A DNA stretch of 64,000 nucleotides from Biscogniauxia marginata (lineage: Eukaryota > Ascomycota > Sordariomycetes > Xylariales > Xylariaceae). Shown one piece after another: positions 33,646 through 43,332 of this stretch (position 1 is the first letter of the stretch; each line of letters starts with the position of its first letter). The notes below the pieces were generated by a model. It was given only the letters and a program-made list of their open reading frames with translations. It was not told where the DNA came from and did no database searches. Location of the stretch: the NCBI GenBank assembly GCA_022695795.1, contig MU404064.1:558001-622000 (forward strand). Reading direction: 5' to 3'. Position numbers and translations under genes: made by a program.

Positions 33646-35353
33646 CTAGGCATCGGACGAATACTCGGCCATGACCGTATCGCCGTCGCCGTCTCCATCG
33701 GTGTCCCACGCACCGTCAGTGCCCATGTGCTGTTTCTGCTGCTTCCCCCGGCGCGTCCCGCCGCCGCGGGCCCGGGCTCGGGTTTTAACCTTCTTGTAAT
33801 CATCGTCAGAGCTATCGTCCGCGTCGTTAGAGGGGTCGTACGCCGCGTCAGGGGAGTAGCGCCCGCGGCTCGCTTTACCGTTCCTGCCGCGTCCACGTCC
33901 GCGTCCTCCTCGGCCTCGGTCTCGTCTGGCGACGCCTCCGCGACCGCGGGTAGTAGAAGCAGAAGCAGAACTAGTACCGTTCTTAGGCAGTCGTCCCCGT
34001 TTGGAGGGGGTTCTCGTGGTGGCCATCGATGAGGATACGGAGGTAGGCATGTCGTAGGCAGGTGAAATATCCTTGATAGCAACATTGGAGTCGGTGGTAA
34101 GAGCCTCATCAGAGTTCTCGGAGTCAATCGGCTGGGTTGAAGTCGGGTCTCCAGTGGTATTTGTTTTGATGCGTATGATAAGCTTTACGCCCGTCTTCTT
34201 CTGCTCCTCGCTCCCACGTTGGCGCAGCTCGCGGTACCAGTACCTCTTCGCCTGGTCGATATGGCGTTCTAGTTCGCGAACAAGGTAGTCGGGTCCGATG
34301 TCACCGTCCTCGTCCCTCCAGATGACAATGCCTTGTCTCCATTTGCGCTCGTACCATAGCGCCTCCTCTTGCGCGATGATAGCCGCGAGGCCGGGCTCGC
34401 CTTCGGCTTCTAGGCGTTCGAGGTGATCACGATCTTGCGGGGACAGGTTTGGAACCCGGTCGGGGACAATATGGTGTGCGTTACGCGCATTCCGGACGAA
34501 CATTAAGGGCCAGACGACGACTTGCTTGCCCGGTTTCTTGGAGTCGACGAAGATCAGCGATTCGGGCTTGGACTCGAATTCGCTCTCGATCTCCTGCTCC
34601 TCGTGACCTTCAGGGTCTCGCTCTCGGGCCATGCGATTAGCCTCGAGATGAGCGGTCTTGGTAGCATCGATATTAGCAAAGAATATGTCGTGCGTATGTC
34701 GCATGGCTAGCACCATGTCAAGATCTTCCTGTGTGTCAATGCCATCATCACCGATATTGGGCTCCCAGATCTCGCGGCTGTGCATCGGGTCATCTTCGTA
34801 TTCGTTGTCATCCTCATAGCCGTACCATTGGCCCTCGTACATCCGGCCGGTGATGAACTCATCATAGTAGCCGTGCTCATCCGGGTCGTAGAACGGATGG
34901 CGAGCCACTATAAATACCAGGAGTCAGCTAGATCATTACTTGCGATATATGGAAAGCGCCTGGAAGTGAGAGTAGGAGATAATAATATAACTTACTATGA
35001 AACATCTCGTTCGAGGGGTACATGCTGTGGACCATATTGAGGACTCTTTTTCTCCGCTCAGCCGGATCGGTGAACTTGTCGAGATACTTTTGGGAGGTTC
35101 CTCTCTCTTGCTTAGCGGCGAAGTATTGATTGAATCTCTTACGGCGTTTTCTGGTCAGGATGCCGGCAGGAGTAGTTGAGGTGGTAGTAGTCGGGGAAGG
35201 AGGAGTCGAGCTCGAGTCCTCATCTTGGTACTTAGGGACCTTGATGATAATCTTCCTGTTGTTGGTGGAAGGAGGGGGAGTGGTCTGCTGCATTGCAGAG
35301 ACGGAGATAGCTTGCTTCTCCGGGGTCGCTGGGTTGAAATGGATGTCCTCCAT
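33646..35353 (-). CDS. RGG-rich, acidic protein of unknown function
   Basis: Exons are 35353-34996 and 34907-33646 (539 aa), with an 88-bp intron (donor GTAAGT, acceptor TTATAG). Splicing creates an in-frame Met codon and joins SNEMFH to MARHPFYD. I do not recognise the family. The N-terminus has KIIIKVPKYQ, then a basic RKRRKRF stretch. The middle (about 120-350) has protein-like composition, with aromatic and acidic clusters (YYDEFITGRMYEGQWYGYED) and HDIFFANIDATKTAHLEANR. The C-terminal 130 residues are Ser-rich, then an Arg/Gly-rich box (TRGRGGVARRDRGRGGRGRG), then acidic. RGG boxes often bind RNA and basic clusters often direct nuclear import, so a nuclear or RNA role is a reasonable guess only. 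Confidence 0.72.
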
Positions 35354-37149
35354 CTTTGCCTATGGTTGATGATGTGCGTTTTTGTGTGTGTGGATGTGAC
35401 TATTGCTTTGTCGTGACTGACAGGCAGGGAGGAGAGAGTCAAGGAAAATAAGTGGACAAAATGTTCATGTCTCGGGTAGGATGGGCGAGGACGTTATAGT
35501 CTTAGTACCTCGATGTGGTCAAATAAGGAGAAAGTGATGATGGTGTTGGTGTTGATAGAAGGTGCAGGGGGAAAGGTAAGAGGGAGGTGCGCAAGTCTAC
35601 CTTAGAGTAGGTAAGTTCCTATGTCTGAGGCGCCGCTGCAGTCTTACTATGTAAGCAAGATGAAGCTGTAAATCTTGCCTCTCCGTATGGTGATGTACTT
35701 TGGTAACCAGGGAGGAAGAAGGTAGGAGATAGGAAGATTGGTAGTGTGTGGATTGGGTGTTTGGGTACCTGCTTAGGTACAGGTCTGGGAAATTAAAAAA
35801 TTGAAGTGGTAGGAGTATTTGTGCATGACTTTGTGGTCAGGTATTATTTTAGTTCTGGCGTTGTGCGCAAAGTTGAGGGTTGCTGGATGAATGAGCGTCG
35901 AGGTTACTAGGCGAGAAGAGGGTGAACAAAGGAGCAAGACATGGTACTCGGGGGGCAACACAAACAGTAAATAACTGGGAGCTTCTCAGTCTAAATTTAA
36001 GTAGCGTCTACTATTGTTAAATCATTGATGCCCAGATATTTTGTGTTTTACCAATCTACATTTAACACATCTACGAGTATAGTGACTATTATCACCATTA
36101 CCGGCAAGATAATCATCTCAACGGTGACTACCTCAAAGCAAGCTACCTTCTCAGGAAGTGCGTCTCTCTACAGTCCAAAGGAAGAAACAACAAAGAAACA
36201 AACAGACATTAGGGCAGTGCTCTGTTCTCGTGTATTACTGCTTGTTCTATGTGCATCATGATGTTCATGTTCCGGAAATCACTTCTGTCTATCGTTACTA
36301 TCCACAGCTGCATAAGCCATCATCATCTAGACTCGATGCTTGACGTATATTAGCCGAGTCGCCATTCACGATAAGTCATAGCATTATGTCTCTGCCTATG
36401 CTGCCCCTCCCCTTCTCCACTCCTCCTCCCTCTGCTCTCCCCCTTCCATGTTTCACTATAGAGTATGGGATTAATCATGACGGTGTTAACTGAGTAAGTA
36501 CCTATTCATCTAGTACACATATGGCCCAGGTGCCTTCGTAACAGCTTAACTATGTACACATAATTATCGTATGTAGGTACCTAACGCATATCGAGTAACT
36601 ACTCTCATTATAGCCTTGTCCATAGTAACCTCCCCACGAATATTGGCCTAGAACCACAAAGGTCTAAGCAGATAGATTTGATTCCTGTTCTCTGATTCTT
36701 TGCATATGCTTGCTTCACAAAAAGGGGTAACTTGATCTTCATCGGGCTGTGCTCGGTGGACAACTTGCTTTAATACAATGAGGCAGGAAAACTAAATTAG
36801 AACTACACTCGAGATGGATCCTCCAGCCAATATTGAGCTCATCCATACGACTCACGCAAGCCTCTAGTATGTGATATGGAGAACATTGGGTTGATGATCA
36901 AATAACCAAATCAAGTATAAATTTTCCCCTCCCCCTCCTCTCTGTCCCCTTTTCTCCCAGTAAGAGTAAGTAGAGACAAGAGAAGGAAACGGGGATATAA
37001 ATAAATGGACTTGGTAGCCTTAAAATAATCGATTGTTGTTATTGCCTTAATGACTAGGAGTGGGAGCGGTTCGTTCAGGAAGTATGGTGCTCCCCCAAGC
37101 GCTGATAGCTCCTGTCTAAATCGTCGTAGAACTGGCTCTAGGCCTTCGC
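35354..37149. other. Spacer between the RGG-rich gene and the DUF4246 relic
   Basis: No gene is supported. The left side is the promoter of the RGG-rich gene. CT-rich sequence near 36400-36450 and several TA-rich stretches are present without an adjacent start codon of note. Confidence 0.5.
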
Positions 37150-38780
37150 CAGACAGAGCTTATACTACCTAGCCTCCTCGATGCCATGAGACCCTCAGGG
37201 ACGATCCCCCCCTTTCGCAACATGTCGATGATCTCCAGCGGCAGCCTACTGTCGCTGAAGGGAGAAACGCAATGTTGGCTGTGGGATGACGAGGTTGGTT
37301 GACTGGCTTAGCTGCTTCAATATTTGACGCATTTGGGGGGTGGTTAGGTGTTTTCCAGTAAGGTGCTTTAAGCACAAAGTGTCAGGGAACGCGAGTAGCC
37401 GTCCTTTCCGCGTCTCGATACTGCTATAGCTTTGAACGCAAGCATTATCCTCGGTCTCGCCCATGCCTAGTTTGGTGTTCCATACACGGCTCAGCCAGTA
37501 CATATCAAGGCATACCCTCGGCATTCCGGAACATACCCGTCTACCATGACGTCCGCATACGGGAAGACAATTCGCTTTGCGTAACGTTTTCGTTGTCGAA
37601 ATATTACAATGCTGTCGCACAGATTTGCTCGTTCATCTGGCCTTCGACCTAATGCGTGTTTTCCTTAAGGGGTCGTTCGATATTGACGATTGGAAAGGAG
37701 AAGCCGCCAGACGGGGGGAGGGTGGGATTCGAACTTACTTGCCAAGCTTCCACCGGGAAGTCGGGATTATCCAGTGTGAGTTCGATGTTCACCAGCTCGA
37801 CGATGATCTGAAGCCCTCTTCTCCGAACTTCTGACAGAGGCTCTGTTTGCAGGAATAGTCAACGTCCGGATAAGTCGTCCGGCTCTGGGAGAACGGGATC
37901 TCGGATCTTTTTCCATTTGTACTCGCTGGGAGTGTCGTCGAAAAGCCGCCAGCGCTCTGAAGGGTTTACTTCGAAGTCGTTCTATGCCATCACCTCGAAG
38001 CTGAGTGGCTCCCCTAAGACCTCGTTGCAATCATTATGACAAATTTATCAGATGTAACCGAGCCAAGGCAAACGTGAGTTTGTATGACTTACCAGCAATC
38101 CTTAAGTATACTAAAGCGTGATTTCTGTCTCCCGAGGCCGGTTCTCTTCGTACTATAATGCTTAACGAGGCAATGATCCCACGCCGGTATCGCCGCATCT
38201 ATAACTTTCTCGACCGTGCGGTAAATTTCTACCTATTTACCGGGCGCAGATTATTAATATATTTCTGGAACTCAGCACTCCCGTCTGTCTGGAAAGACAC
38301 ATTGGGCGAGAGCTATTGGTATTCAGTAGACCAATACCCTGAATACATTGCCCGCGTTTGGAACGAGCCATGATCATCGATGTCACCTATGCACTCGGGA
38401 ATGGTCGCGTCTTTGCCAGCCCACATCTGCACGGCGTCGGCTGCGCCTACGACTTCTTTCTGGGTGAACTTCGATCGGCCTCATACAGGGTTAGCCTGAA
38501 CCTGTTCATCCTGGATCATAAGGGGCTTACCATACCACAGTGGGTACATTGACGGATTAATCAAGTCCTGAACTATATTATTACTGTCAGGATGCCAATC
38601 GATATTCCGTCTGGTCGTCCCGAAGTCTGGCGGATGTAGCGCTGAGCTCTTGGTGAAGTTTCTCACCTACGAGACTATCAGATTTGTTAACGGTGTTCCG
38701 GGCCAAGTCAAGTGTATGAATGAGTCCTGTCTGGCTGAAGTAGACTGCTTTGTGCTTCAGCTTGCGAATACACTAACATG
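37150..38780 (-). pseudogene. Decayed DUF4246-family gene
   Basis: Read on the minus strand, fragments of a fungal DUF4246 protein appear in the correct order in shifting frames. First come GEKLHQELS and DLINPSMYPLWYG (near 38530-38680). YINNLRPV and VIDAAIPAWDHCLVKHYST follow (near 38170-38260). Next are ERWRLFDDTPSEYKWKKIRD (near 37890-37965) and LQIIVELVNIELT (near 37770-37815). VEGQMNEQICATAL, ENVTQSEL, RKGRLLAFPDTL and RKGGIVPEGLM lie in 37180-37660. In-frame stops and frameshifts separate these blocks, so no intact product can be made. DUF4246 proteins are about 500-600 aa fungal proteins, suspected to be Fe(II)/2-oxoglutarate oxygenase relatives. Introns of the former gene cannot be placed reliably. 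The order of seven or more family-like blocks makes the identification firm. Confidence 0.75.
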
Positions 38781-39304
38781 AGTTAACTAAATATGATAAA
38801 ATTCACATAATTGAAAGCAGCGTCGCATATAACCCTGCACCGTGGTTTGGGGAAGCTATAATTTAGAATTGTCAACAATTTATCAAGTTTTAATATAAAT
38901 AAGTAACTTCGAAACGGTCCTCCTTTTCTATAGCACCATCTAGAGTTGGTACGTGTGGGTATATCCGATACCACTAGGTTGAATCGCATAGAAGTATATT
39001 GTTAATCGCATCAGGAATCATACTCTCAAAGATGGCTTTCAATAATAGCTAGATTTATTGAGCCGAACTAACTCTCTCTCTACCTTAATTTACACTGACA
39101 TAAAGAAAGATAAGGTAGCTACAGCATATAATCTTTGGCCAAGTAATAGTTAGGCCCGATATCCTTCTCTTTATACTGATACCCCCCTTTCCCACGTCCC
39201 CCTCGAAAATAAAAGCCTACGAGGCCACTCGTAGAGAAGCACTGCCTACCCTACCACACCCTCAACCCCCTGCCAAAGAGAAAAATAACACAAAACCCCC
39301 TTAA
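38781..39304. other. Spacer between two relic genes
   Basis: AT-rich sequence with no supported gene or repeat. Confidence 0.5.
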
Positions 39305-39880
39305 ATCGCCGGGTTGGGCGGTAACTCCGCAAACCATGGTTTCGTCCTCCGAGGCCAACTCCAGCGGCGGTGACTTTAGGGAAGTACCTGGCTCGTGACG
39401 GGGCACCGGAACTGACGTCGCGTAATGGCCCCGCAGACTCTGAACCTGATCTGCTTCATGGATGCAGAAGACGTAGCGGGACTCTACGCCGTCGTCCCAG
39501 GTGTTTACCGGGGTCTCGTAGTACGTCTGGGTGCCCCCTAGGGCGACCACGAACGGGGCGGCTTGTTCATCCTCCTCGGCGCGGGAGGAATCCCACCTAG
39601 TGCTAAGACGAGTGCGGTCGCCACCGTCGTGGTACCGATACTGATGCCTGCTGCGGAGCCAGGGGATGGTCTCGAAGTTGATGAGGAGTCGGAGGGGCTG
39701 GGTCTAGAGTGCCCGTTGTGGAGGATGACCGTTGAAGAAGACGAGGAGGTATAGCCCGGAGCTGTTGTTGATAATGATGATGATGAATAGAGCTTGGACT
39801 GGTTGCTAGTGCTCGCAAAGCGGGAGAGAGTCGAGGAGGACGGGCCAAAACGGGGCGAGACAGAGCGCCTCCTCGAGATA
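39305..39880 (-). pseudogene. Remnant of a Ser-rich single-pass membrane protein
   Basis: On the minus strand one frame reads a Ser/Thr/Pro-rich segment (STTAPGYTSSSSSTVI and SPSDSSSTSRPSPGS), then a membrane-like helix, AGISIGTTTVATALVLALGG (about 39594-39655), then a basic stretch and a stop. In a second frame, sequence resembling a cytosolic tail continues to 39305 (TQTYYETPVNTWDDG, SLKSPPLELASED). This architecture is common in fungal Mid2/WSC-like surface proteins. No signal peptide or N-terminal domain is found upstream, and the tail needs a frame change, so I read it as truncated and frameshifted. The exact family is not recognised. Confidence 0.35.
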
Positions 39881-40628
39881 AATATTATTCTGTGTAAAGG
39901 TGCCTTACCCGACTTAGCTGAAAAATCCTTGTCATGTCTTGAGGATTAACGCGAGGTTTCGAAGACATTATTGGTTAGAACCCCGAGTCTATGTTGAGTA
40001 ATGCCCCATACCTCATCAAATAATGCTACCGGATCCCAGATATAGACGATATCCCCTTTTCATTGGTCAATTATCAGCTTTTGAACGTGACTGGCGTAGA
40101 CGCGATCGAGTTTACCGAAAATGGAATCAATAGGGGAAAAGGGTATACGCTTATTTTTCTGCTTAGATATTAGCTTACGTTGCCATCGAATAAGATTGTG
40201 CCTTTACAGATTCAAATGATTAGATCCATGCTGAGGTATCTATTGGTATAATTATTTGGAATTAACACACAAAATTTAAGCTTCTAAGGAAAGTAAGGAC
40301 GCTAGATGTTGGTTGGTATCTGAAATCTAAGGATAGGGAATTCAGCCCCCCTCCCCCCTTTTTCTTAGTGAGGTATCAAACCCAACTTTAGAGATAATAT
40401 TTGTTAGTTACAAGTATTATACTGGCAAACAGTTACATAATTCCTAAGTGCGTGTTTAGAAAACTTAAATCCTTTACTTAGAGCGAATCAATACAATTAC
40501 TAAGCCGTACGAAGGCGAAGTTCTCACGACTTCATAAACTCTGATAATGGTGTGTCCGCAGAGATCACCGCGGAACAAAGTGTATTCCATGGTCCTCTTA
40601 TCGCATAAAATAAGAAGAATGACAGAGG
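39881..40628. other. Spacer
   Basis: AT-rich sequence without a supported gene, between the membrane-protein remnant and a small hypothetical gene. Confidence 0.5.
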
Positions 40629-41272
40629 TTAAAAATCATGGTGGCTCCCCTTGAGCATAGCTGACTGAACGCCCGTCTCCCCCAGGAACCCCCCTACCAC
40701 CCCTCCTTTTCCGGAACATCCATACTTGTCCTCATACACTCACAGACACAACCACGCCATCACGCCAAAGAGCCCCTCACCTTGGCAATGACGGCCTGAA
40801 GATGCGCCTCAGTCTCCGCAGTGACGCCCTTGGGGTAATACTTCGACTGCGGGTGCTGCCGCGGCAGGAGAGGGTCCTCATGGTCCCCTGTAAAAAAAGA
40901 TATCCCATTAGCAATGCTCACCAATGCCTTGTAGGCTGCTGCCGCTGCAGCAGATGTAAGTTGCAACATAGGGAGGAGGAGGAGGAGGAGGGGCTCAGGG
41001 CTGAATAAGAGATGAGACGGCAAGGAGTAAGAATAGGCCCTTGGGACCTTTTGCTTACTCATGTTGAACTTCTGGTCCGCGAGTTTCGCCCTCGCCAGGT
41101 CGTACTCTTCCCTGAACTTCTTGTCGTTCCAGTTCGCCGCCGTCTTTCCCCCCGCAGCAGCAGTGGGATCAGAAGAAGCAGCCGCTACTATGGGATCAAG
41201 CGCCTGGCCCCCTCCGCTGAAGGATTGGGTTGGCGTATGTAGACTTGTCTGGGGGAACTGCTGGTTCTGCAT
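40629..41272 (-). CDS. Small conserved-looking protein of unknown function
   Basis: Start at 41272 (CCCACCATGC, a good context). Exon 1 is 41272-41059 and exon 2 is 40887-40781, joined by a 171-bp intron (donor GTAAGC, acceptor TTTACAG) to give KLADQKFNMRDHEDPLLPRQ in frame. A further intron (donor GTGAGG, acceptor GCTCAAG) leads to a 21-nt last exon, 40649-40629 (GSHHDF, stop), for 113 aa in all. If that intron is not used, translation ends at 40760 with VRGSLA. The protein is hydrophilic, with an N-terminal Gln/Ser/Ala-rich part, a conserved-looking core NWNDKKFREEYDLARAK and a second part HPQSKYYPKGVTAETEAHL. No domain is recognised. Confidence 0.5.
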
Positions 41273-42081
41273 GGTGGGGACGGGCTGTTTCTTCACAGGC
41301 GAGCGAGAAGAAGAGGAAGAAGAAAAAGAAAGAAAGGATACGGCTCTTTCTTATAATGAAAGTTAGTCAGGGGAAATTATGCAAAGCTTTGAATATGGGA
41401 GACGGGTGGTTGCCATCTACTTACAGCGACGGGGCGTTGTGATGGTGCACTGATGTACTACAGTTATGTGTATACTGGCGTGTGCCTGATGAGGAGTTGC
41501 GTGACGACGGATTAGATGGTAACCAGAAATATAAAAAGCCTTAATTGCTGAAGAAACGAGATTTCAAAGATGACCTATGAAGTTGAATGTTTATTGATCT
41601 AACCGTAGGTAGGTACATAATGGTTTTAGTCCCGGGAGTGTCGAATTGGTGGGATTTTGTCTTTCCCCACGGTTGTAGTTATCGGCGTTAACCTCAGCAG
41701 CTTAGGTTAGGTACTTAGGTACCTAGTCTAGCCCCCACTAGCTGAACAGGACAGTGACTTGATTGGTGCGAAAGCGCGGACAGCCGCGAACCTAGACCAA
41801 GATCGGGGAGTGGGGTCGAGATGGTCCCTTGCCCGCTTTTTGCAACCTCACTTGTCGCTCCGCAGCACATTTCATTGAAATACCCACTCGACTTTTGTTT
41901 CCCTCCCTCGCCAGTTCCCTTTTGGCGTCCTCCCTATCCCCCTCTACCTATTACCAGCGCAAACAGGGAAATCCAAACAGGACCATACCAGATCACACCA
42001 TACGTATCTACTTGGGCTACGCAAAAGGGAAGAAAAAAACACAAAATAAACAAGACAGAAAAAAGGGACAAAAAGGATACG
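41273..42081. other. Divergent promoter region of the small gene and the SUZ gene
   Basis: About 0.8 kb between divergent starts. It contains GGTA/TACC motifs near 41604 and 41705 and an A-rich leader just before 42082. No further gene is supported. Confidence 0.5.
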
Positions 42082-43263
42082 ATGGTTAAGAAAACCGCCG
42101 CCACTGTCCCAGATGCCTGGGACGACGACTGGGAAGCACAGGCGGACAGAGCCGCCGCCACGGGGGAGACCGAAACCACAGCGGCCGATGCTCAGGCGCC
42201 GCTGAGCAAGAAAGAGCGGATGGCACAACACGCCGAGTCGAACCGCAAGCTCTGGGAGTCAGCGTGAGTCTCCCTCCAGCCATCCCTCTTCTCCCCCTCT
42301 CCCCCTCTCCCCACCCCTCCTCCATCCATCCATCCATCCACCTACCTCCCCCCTCCAAAGTCCCCAACCCCAGCTAACCCTCCGTCGCGCCCCCCTCACC
42401 ACAGCGAAGCCCCACCCCCCAACTTCCACTACCTAGCCTCGCGCCCCGAGCCCCCGTTCCTCCTATCATCAACCTCCTCCTCGTCCTCCTCCACATCGGC
42501 CTTCAAGCCCGCCGTCACGGTCCTGAGCCGCCGTCCCGCGCCGCCGATCGCGCGTCGCCGGCGCCAGCAGCAGCGAGACCCCAACAATAATAATAACAAC
42601 GACAATAACAACCCCGCCAACGACAACAAATACGAATACGACGAAGAAGAAGACGACGAAGACGACGATGATGAGGACAATCCGAAGAAGGTCCGGCTCA
42701 GCCCCGAGGAGGTGCGCGCGAAGCAGCTGCGCGAGCGCGAGGAGAAGCAGAGGCGCTACGACGAGGCGCGGGCCAAGATCTTCGGCACCGCCGCGGGCGG
42801 TAGTAGTAACAACAACAGCGGCAGCGCGGGGACGGCAGCGGCGGCGGCGGTGGTGGGGGTATCGAATCCCTCGTCTGGGACCTCGACGCCGGGGACGGTG
42901 ACGCCGCCTAGGTCGGCAGGCGACGGGCGGGGTCAGAGGGGGGGACGCGGTAGGGGTAGAGGTGGCGGTGCTAGTGGTGCTGGCGCTGGATACCGACACA
43001 ACGACAACCGTGGTGATAGAGACAGGGAAAGAGATGGCGGCCATAGACCGGGTAGCCAGCCCGGAAGCGGACGCGAGCTCTACGATCCGAATTACTCTCC
43101 GAAACCGGGCTTCCAGGTCGAGAGGAGAGGCGGCAGTAGCAACGGCGGTGCGTCGCTATCCGGCCGATCTACTCCGCGGGACGACGACCAAGTCATCCGG
43201 GCGCCACGGGGACCAGATGGGAACACGAGAGGGTTTGCTCGGCGCGGAGCCAAGGCCGGTTGA
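42082..43263 (+). CDS. SUZ / SUZ-C domain RNA-binding protein
   Basis: Exons are 42082-42263 and 42405-43263 (346 aa), with a 141-bp intron (donor GTGAGT, acceptor CACAG). The N-terminus, VPDAWDDDWE, then KKERMAQHAESNRKLWE, is typical of small SUZ-domain proteins. The SUZ motif starts at FKPAVTVLSRRP (about 94-105) and ends at EKQRRYDEARAKIFG (about 174-188). An Asn/Asp/Glu-rich insert of about 40 residues splits the two halves. Ser/Gly/Arg-rich linkers with RGG repeats follow. The C-terminus VIRAPRGPDGNTRGFARR matches the SUZ-C motif. SUZ motifs bind RNA, and SUZ-C occurs with it in several RNA-associated proteins; a role in mRNA regulation is inferred. It converges on NAR1, with only 69 bp between stop codons. 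Confidence 0.83.
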
Positions 43264-43332
43264 ATTAATTCTTGAATATTTTTTTCTTCTCTCTTTTGGT
43301 TTACATAGTAGGATATCAACAGGTACCGCCTA

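Noticed and set aside
37724..37740. GTTCGAATCCC on the minus strand, resembling a tRNA T-loop
   Set aside because: No acceptor stem, D-arm or anticodon arm can be folded around it; it lies inside the DUF4246 relic just after a possible splice donor.
42469..43044. 191-codon minus-strand open frame opposite the SUZ gene
   Set aside because: It is low-complexity Ser/Val/Arg sequence that arises from repeats in the sense strand.
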